Source: Paractinoplanes abujensis
GTDB lineage: Bacteria; Actinomycetota; Actinomycetes; Mycobacteriales; Micromonosporaceae
Reading direction: 5' to 3'
Assembly (NCBI RefSeq): GCF_014204895.1
Contig: NZ_JACHMF010000001.1
Location: 2,852,001-2,916,000 of the forward strand
Length of the DNA stretch: 64,000 nt
Part shown: positions 60,520 to 64,000 of the stretch, in pieces
Layout: each line of letters begins with the position of its first letter
Position numbering within the stretch: the first letter of the stretch is position 1
Program-made: the position numbers and the translations under genes
The notes under the pieces: generated by a model
What the model saw: the letters and a program-made list of their open reading frames with translations, nothing else
Told to the model about the DNA's origin: nothing
Database searches by the model: none

Positions 60520-61518
60520 TCAGGCGGAGGTGGTCGAGCGGAGCTGGTCGGGGGTGTTGCCGGTCCAGGAGTGGAACGCCCGGTAGAAGGAGTTCGTGTC
60601 GTCGTAGCCCAAGAGGTAGGAGATCTCGCCTGCGCTCATCCGGGATGTGGACAAGTAGTGCCGGGCCAGGTTCTCCCGGGTGTTGCGCAGCACGGCCTGG
60701 AAGGTGGTGCCCTCCGCGCCCAGGTGGCGTTGCAGGGTGCGGCCGCTCATGGCGAGTTCGCGGGCCACGGCGTCGACGGCGGCCGAACCCGCGGGCAGCA
60801 AACGCAGCAAGGCCTGGTGCACCAGTTCGGTGGTCGACGGCTCGGCCTCGAAGTCGTCGAGCCGCCGGCGCAGGCCGGGCTCGAAGTACTCCCACATGCG
60901 GTCGTTCGCGGTCAGGAACGGGCGTTCGGCGTCCGTACGGGAAAAGGTGACTGCCGGAACCGGGCCGTGTTCGAGGGGTGTGCCCAGATAATCACGGTAG
61001 GCCGCGGCCTGCTCCGGTGTGGGGCGCACGGGCGCCGCGAACCGCAGAGGGCGTACGTCGTCGCGGGTGGCGATCCGGGCCAGCGCGACCCAGAAGATCA
61101 GCTCCATCAGGATCAGGGCGGCCGGGGCGTGCTCGGGGTCCGGCCAGTGCATCGCGATCGTCGTGTCGCCGCCGCCCGCGTCGACCTCCAGCCGCAGCGG
61201 CCCGATCAGCTTCTTGTAGGTCCCCAGCCGGGCCGCGGCCGCGCTCAGGTCGGGACTGCAGAACGCCGAGAACAGCGGCGGGTCGAAGATCTCGGCCCGG
61301 ATCAGCCGGCCGATGCGGATCGGCAGCAGGGGGTCGGCCGCCTGTTCGTCCAGCGCCCGCCAGAACGCGTAGAACTCGGCCGTGGTCAGCTCGGCGGTCT
61401 CGTGGGTGTAGACCACCATCGGCAAGCGGGCACGGTCGAGCACCGCGGCCAGGTCGACGCCGAGGTCGGCCAGCAGCGCGCGCCCGGGCGGGCCGACGGT
61501 GAAGCGGTCCGCGGTCAT
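60520..61518 (-). CDS. AraC-family regulator with Arabinose_bd-like domain
   Basis: 332 residues, ATG 61518. N-terminal domain PGRALLADLGVDLAAVLDRA through FSAFCSPDLSAAAARLGTYK is the Arabinose_bd (ArgR/AraC) sensor. The C-terminal HTH_18 domain (about 230-330) has LAMSGRTLQRHLGAEGTTFQ, LRNTRENLARHYLSTSRMSA, GEISYLLGYDDTNSFYRAFH and WTGNTP. It probably regulates the SDR gene it overlaps (ATGA). Ligand unknown. Confidence 0.92.
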   Translation of the reverse strand: MTADRFTVGPPGRALLADLGVDLAAVLDRARLPMVVYTHETAELTTAEFYAFWRALDEQAADPLLPIRIGRLIRAEIFDPPLFSAFCSPDLSAAAARLGTYKKLIGPLRLEVDAGGGDTTIAMHWPDPEHAPAALILMELIFWVALARIATRDDVRPLRFAAPVRPTPEQAAAYRDYLGTPLEHGPVPAVTFSRTDAERPFLTANDRMWEYFEPGLRRRLDDFEAEPSTTELVHQALLRLLPAGSAAVDAVARELAMSGRTLQRHLGAEGTTFQAVLRNTRENLARHYLSTSRMSAGEISYLLGYDDTNSFYRAFHSWTGNTPDQLRSTTSA

Positions 61519-62324
61519 AGCCGGCCCATCATCACCCGGTCGTAGACCCGGTCGCCGAGCCACTTACGCATGGTGATCAGCATCCTCGCGTACCGGCCGG
61601 CGACGTAGCGGGTGCGCGGCCGCCGGGCCACGATCGCCCGCGCGATCACGTCCGCGATCACCGACGGCGGCGTGGCGCCCCGCGAGTAGCTCCGGCTCGT
61701 GCCGTCGGCCACTTTGCGGGCCAGCTCCGCGTACGCACCGGTGCCCGAACGCTCCAGCATCGGGCCCGCGACCACGTCGCCGAACTCCGTGTCGATGATG
61801 CCGGGCTCGATGACGACCACTGACACGCCCAGCGGCGCCAGCTCCAGGCGCAGCGAGTCGGACCAGCCCTCCACGGCGTGCTTGGTGGCGTGATACCAGG
61901 CGCCGAGCGGGGTGTAGACCTTGCCACCCATCGAGGACATGTTGACGATCGTGCCCGACCGCTGTTTGCGCATGCCCGGCAGCACGAGCTGGGTCAGCCG
62001 GGCCAGGGCGAACAGGTTCACCTCGAACTGGTGGCGGGCCTCGTCGAGCGTGATGTCCTCGACCGCGCCGTACAGGCCGAAACCCGCGTTGTTGACGAGC
62101 ACGTCGACCGCGCCGTGTTCGGCCTCGATCCGCTCGACCAGGCGGACCACGTCCTCGTCCCGGGTGACGTCGACCGCCACCACCACCGCGCCCTTCTGCT
62201 CGAGGTCGCGCATGCGTTCGACCCGCCGGGCCACCGCGTACACGGTGTGCCCCTCGGCCAGCAGTTTCACGGCCGCGGCCTTGCCCATTCCGGAGGAGGC
62301 CCCGGTCACCAGCACTGTTTTCAT
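61515..62324 (-). CDS. short-chain dehydrogenase/reductase
   Basis: 269 residues, ATG 62324. TGASSGMGKAAAVKLLAEG, VNNAGFGLYGAVEDI, the Ser in IVNMSSMGGKVYTP, and the catalytic Tyr/Lys in AWYHATKHAVEGWSDSLRLE. The sequence pattern with LAPLGVSVVVIEPG resembles oxidoreductases of the DltE/ketoacyl-reductase group. The product is not predictable. The first gene of a two-gene operon with the AraC regulator, which starts within its stop codon. Confidence 0.92.
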   Translation of the reverse strand: MKTVLVTGASSGMGKAAAVKLLAEGHTVYAVARRVERMRDLEQKGAVVVAVDVTRDEDVVRLVERIEAEHGAVDVLVNNAGFGLYGAVEDITLDEARHQFEVNLFALARLTQLVLPGMRKQRSGTIVNMSSMGGKVYTPLGAWYHATKHAVEGWSDSLRLELAPLGVSVVVIEPGIIDTEFGDVVAGPMLERSGTGAYAELARKVADGTSRSYSRGATPPSVIADVIARAIVARRPRTRYVAGRYARMLITMRKWLGDRVYDRVMMGRL

Positions 62325-62430
62325 GACTCTCACGCTAGGGAGCCGCGCGGGCCGGTTCACTAGCTGAAGACGCCACCTCACTCGCCGATCGCGCCACCTC
62401 CACCGGCGGCTCCCCGCTCCCGGGCGCCCC

Positions 62431-62853
62431 CTACTGGCCGCCGAAGCCGTTGTCGGCCAGCCACTGCGGATCGGGCGCGACCTGCTGCAGGACCTCGACC
62501 AGCAGCCCGCCGGGGCCGGCGACCTGAAACCGGCGCTGGCCCCACGGCTCGGTCACCAGCGGCATGACCACCTCGAGACCGGCGTCACTCAAGCGCGCGA
62601 ACTCGGCGTCCACATCCTCGACGACGAAGGCCAGCAGGGTGCCCACCACGGCCTTGCCGCGCGTCGCCTCGGGCCACGACTCGTGGTCGCGCTGCACGAA
62701 GTCGAGGCTCACGTTCTGATGCCCCGCGTGCTGGGTGTTCACATACCACCCGATGTCGATGCCCACCTGGAACCCGAAGTGCTCCACGAACCAGGCCGGA
62801 CTGTCGCTCGGCTTCTCGGCGGCCGCCACCATGCCGATCGCTGTGAACTGCAT
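62431..62853 (-). CDS. VOC-family (glyoxalase/bleomycin-resistance) protein
   Basis: 140 residues, ATG 62853. MQFTAIGMVAAAEKPSDSPA, WFVEHFGFQVGIDIGWYVNT, LAFVVEDVDAEFARLSDAGL and FQVAGPGGLLVEVLQQV follow the paired beta-alpha-beta-beta-beta modules of VOC proteins. Members bind metals or drugs; here no specific activity is predictable. Ribosome site GAGGGGGAGC precedes. Upstream is a run of DnaA-box-like sequences. Confidence 0.88.
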   Translation of the reverse strand: MQFTAIGMVAAAEKPSDSPAWFVEHFGFQVGIDIGWYVNTQHAGHQNVSLDFVQRDHESWPEATRGKAVVGTLLAFVVEDVDAEFARLSDAGLEVVMPLVTEPWGQRRFQVAGPGGLLVEVLQQVAPDPQWLADNGFGGQ

Positions 62854-62915
62854 CTGCTCCCCCTCGGATCGCGGTCGTCCGGGCAGCATAGGCGAACCCG
62901 TGCGGCGCCCCGCGG

Positions 62916-62990
62916 TTATCCACAATCCAGGCTTGTCCACGTTGAGATGCTGGATGGGCCTCAGCGGCGGGTCTTGACTCGTTGTCCACA
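62916..62990. other. cluster of DnaA-box-like sequences
   Basis: TTATCCACA (62916-62924), TTGTCCACG (62933-62941) and TTGTCCACA (62982-62990) lie in the same direction within 75 bp. TTATCCACA and TTGTCCACA are canonical DnaA boxes for E. coli and actinomycetes respectively; the middle one has one mismatch. There is no dnaA/dnaN nearby and no AT-rich unwinding stretch, so a full replication origin is unlikely. A DnaA-titration or regulatory site, or coincidence, is possible. Confidence 0.4.
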
Positions 62991-63218
62991 TGGCGTCCGC
63001 GGTAGAACTGGGTGGGTCTTCGGTGATGGTCTGACCCGTGTTCCCCAGGCGTCCGTACGGCTGCCTTTCGGCTGAGCTGTCGGCCGTCGCCGAGGCCACC
63101 ACCAGGCAGGGAATGTGACTTAACAGGAGCTTGGCTAGAAGCCCCGTCAACGTGCTGTCCACCCCTGCCCGGCGGTGTGCCACCCGGTTCACACCAATGA
63201 AGGGCAGCAGGATCCACG

Positions 63219-64000
63219 ATGCCAGAACAAACCATCGAGGTCATCGGTGGTGTCGACACCCATGCTGACACCCACACCGCCGCGCTGATCGACCAGACCG
63301 GGCGGCTGCTCGGCCGTGAGCAGTTCCCTGCCGATGTGGCCGGCTATCAAACACTGCTGGCCTGGATGCGCAGCCACGGACCGATCCGGGCAGTCGGCGT
63401 CGAAGGCACCGGCAGCTACGGCGCAGGCTTGGCGCGTCACCTGCACCAGGAAGCTGTCACCGTGCTCGACGTCGACCGCAGCGACCGCAGGACCCGCCGC
63501 CGGCGCGGCAAGAGTGACCCTGTTGACGCCGAGGCCGCCGCCCGATCAGTGCTGGCCGGCACCGCGACCACCATCGCGAAAACTCGCAACGGCATCGTCG
63601 AGACACTGCGCGCGATCACCGTCACCCGTGCCGGCGCGGTTCGCGCCCACACCGCGGCCAAGAACGCGCTGATCGCCATGTCCCGGACCGCACCCGAGCC
63701 GTTACGCAGCCAATTCACCGGGCTACCCATCGGCCGGTTGATCACCGTGGCGGCTGCGCTGAAGCCCGGCTTCGACATGACCAACCCCACCAGCGGAGCC
63801 ATCCTGGCGCTACGCCGGCTGGCCCGCCGCTGCCAGCACCTGGCGACCGAGATCCGCGAGGCCGACCTCGACCTCCAACTGATCCTGCGTGACCTCGCCC
63901 CACGCATGCTCGAGCAGCCCGGAGTCGGTCCGGTCAGCGCCGCGCAACTACTGATCACCGCCGCAGACAACCCACAACGGTTGCACTCCGAAGCCGCTTT
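63219..64000 (+). CDS. IS110-family transposase (5' part, continues beyond window)
   Basis: ATG 63219, open to the window end (260 codons). The DEDD-type catalytic start is IGGVDTHADTHTAALID, then AVGVEGTGSYGAGLARHL and KSDPVDAEAAARSVL. The Tnp20 part includes LEQPGVGPVSAAQLLITAAD. IS110 transposases recombine DNA with a bridge RNA in characterised members such as IS621. A TTA leucine codon occurs (in PEPLRS), rare in such GC-rich genes. A poor GGAT-type ribosome site precedes. The 3' end and the element boundary are outside the window. Confidence 0.92.
   Translation, partial: MPEQTIEVIGGVDTHADTHTAALIDQTGRLLGREQFPADVAGYQTLLAWMRSHGPIRAVGVEGTGSYGAGLARHLHQEAVTVLDVDRSDRRTRRRRGKSDPVDAEAAARSVLAGTATTIAKTRNGIVETLRAITVTRAGAVRAHTAAKNALIAMSRTAPEPLRSQFTGLPIGRLITVAAALKPGFDMTNPTSGAILALRRLARRCQHLATEIREADLDLQLILRDLAPRMLEQPGVGPVSAAQLLITAADNPQRLHSEAA
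63219..64000 (+). mobile_element. IS110-type insertion sequence, right part truncated by window
   Basis: Identified through its transposase. IS110 elements usually lack terminal inverted repeats, so I could not fix its left end; the non-coding 365 bp between the VOC gene and the transposase start would include it and, in the bridge-RNA model, the RNA-coding left end. A Ttatccaca-containing stretch lies within this part. Confidence 0.7.

Noticed and set aside
62916..62990. Chromosomal origin of replication
   Set aside because: Only three boxes, no AT-rich region, no dnaA, dnaN, rpmH or parAB genes nearby.

Overview
High-GC actinobacterial chromosome. GC-rich third codon positions, many GTG starts, frequent ATGA/GTGA start-stop overlaps, secreted enzymes carrying CBM2, ricin-type and CBM42 modules, and many ECF/two-component/partner-switching genes point to a filamentous, soil-type actinomycete. 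My best guess is an Actinoplanes-like member of the Micromonosporaceae. That is an inference from gene content and style, not a database match. Nearly all the DNA is accessory chromosome: there are no rRNA, tRNA or core ribosomal genes and no CRISPR array. One mobile element is visible, an IS110-type transposase running off the right edge.

Layout. 0-5.7 kb: an alpha/beta hydrolase, a NarL-type response regulator, and opposite it three tandem membrane/kinase genes. The first is split by an in-frame amber codon, the second is a pseudokinase lacking the phospho-acceptor His and the N-box Asn, and the third is an intact histidine kinase. 5.7-9.8 kb: a tightly overlapped operon of ECF sigma factor, zinc-finger anti-sigma factor, ABC ATPase and two membrane proteins. 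9.9-22.9 kb: plant-polysaccharide enzymes (PA14-GH2-LamG, two coupled GH43 enzymes with CBM42 and ricin domains, CBM2-GH12) mixed with small stress and hypothetical genes. Candidate operators are a perfect CRP-type site, two LacI-type palindromes and an iron box. A 1.3-kb gene-poor stretch with two tandem repeats lies inside this region.

22.9-30.2 kb: a truncated, frameshifted anti-sigma-type ATPase remnant, a metallophosphoesterase, an overlapping class A PBP/lipid-kinase pair, a DUF4267 gene behind two CTAGC-N3-GCTAG palindromes, and an AraC-type regulator. 30.2-34.5 kb: a 1360-residue protein joining PAS, GAF, histidine kinase, receiver, PAS, GAF, PP2C phosphatase and anti-sigma ATPase modules, translationally coupled to a STAS anti-anti-sigma gene. 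34.5-44.9 kb: transporters and regulators, a PadR operon with a 19-codon vestigial ORF, and an amine-catabolism cluster (copper amine oxidase, small membrane protein, APC permease) flanked by TetR and IclR genes with a perfect 22-bp palindrome between them.

45.3-51.4 kb: a radical-SAM enzyme with a C-x8-C-x2-C cysteine pattern overlapping an alpha/beta hydrolase, then a PTS-type dihydroxyacetone kinase operon (dhaKLM, with DhaM carrying EIIA, HPr and EI). 51.5-57 kb: an esterase, a decayed mannonate-dehydratase fragment, an IMPase-family enzyme, an MBL hydrolase, a RibD/DHFR-like reductase and a large membrane protein. 57-64 kb: SDR and regulator pairs, an arginase-family gene with looser codon use, a VOC protein, a cluster of DnaA-box-like sequences, and the IS110 transposase.
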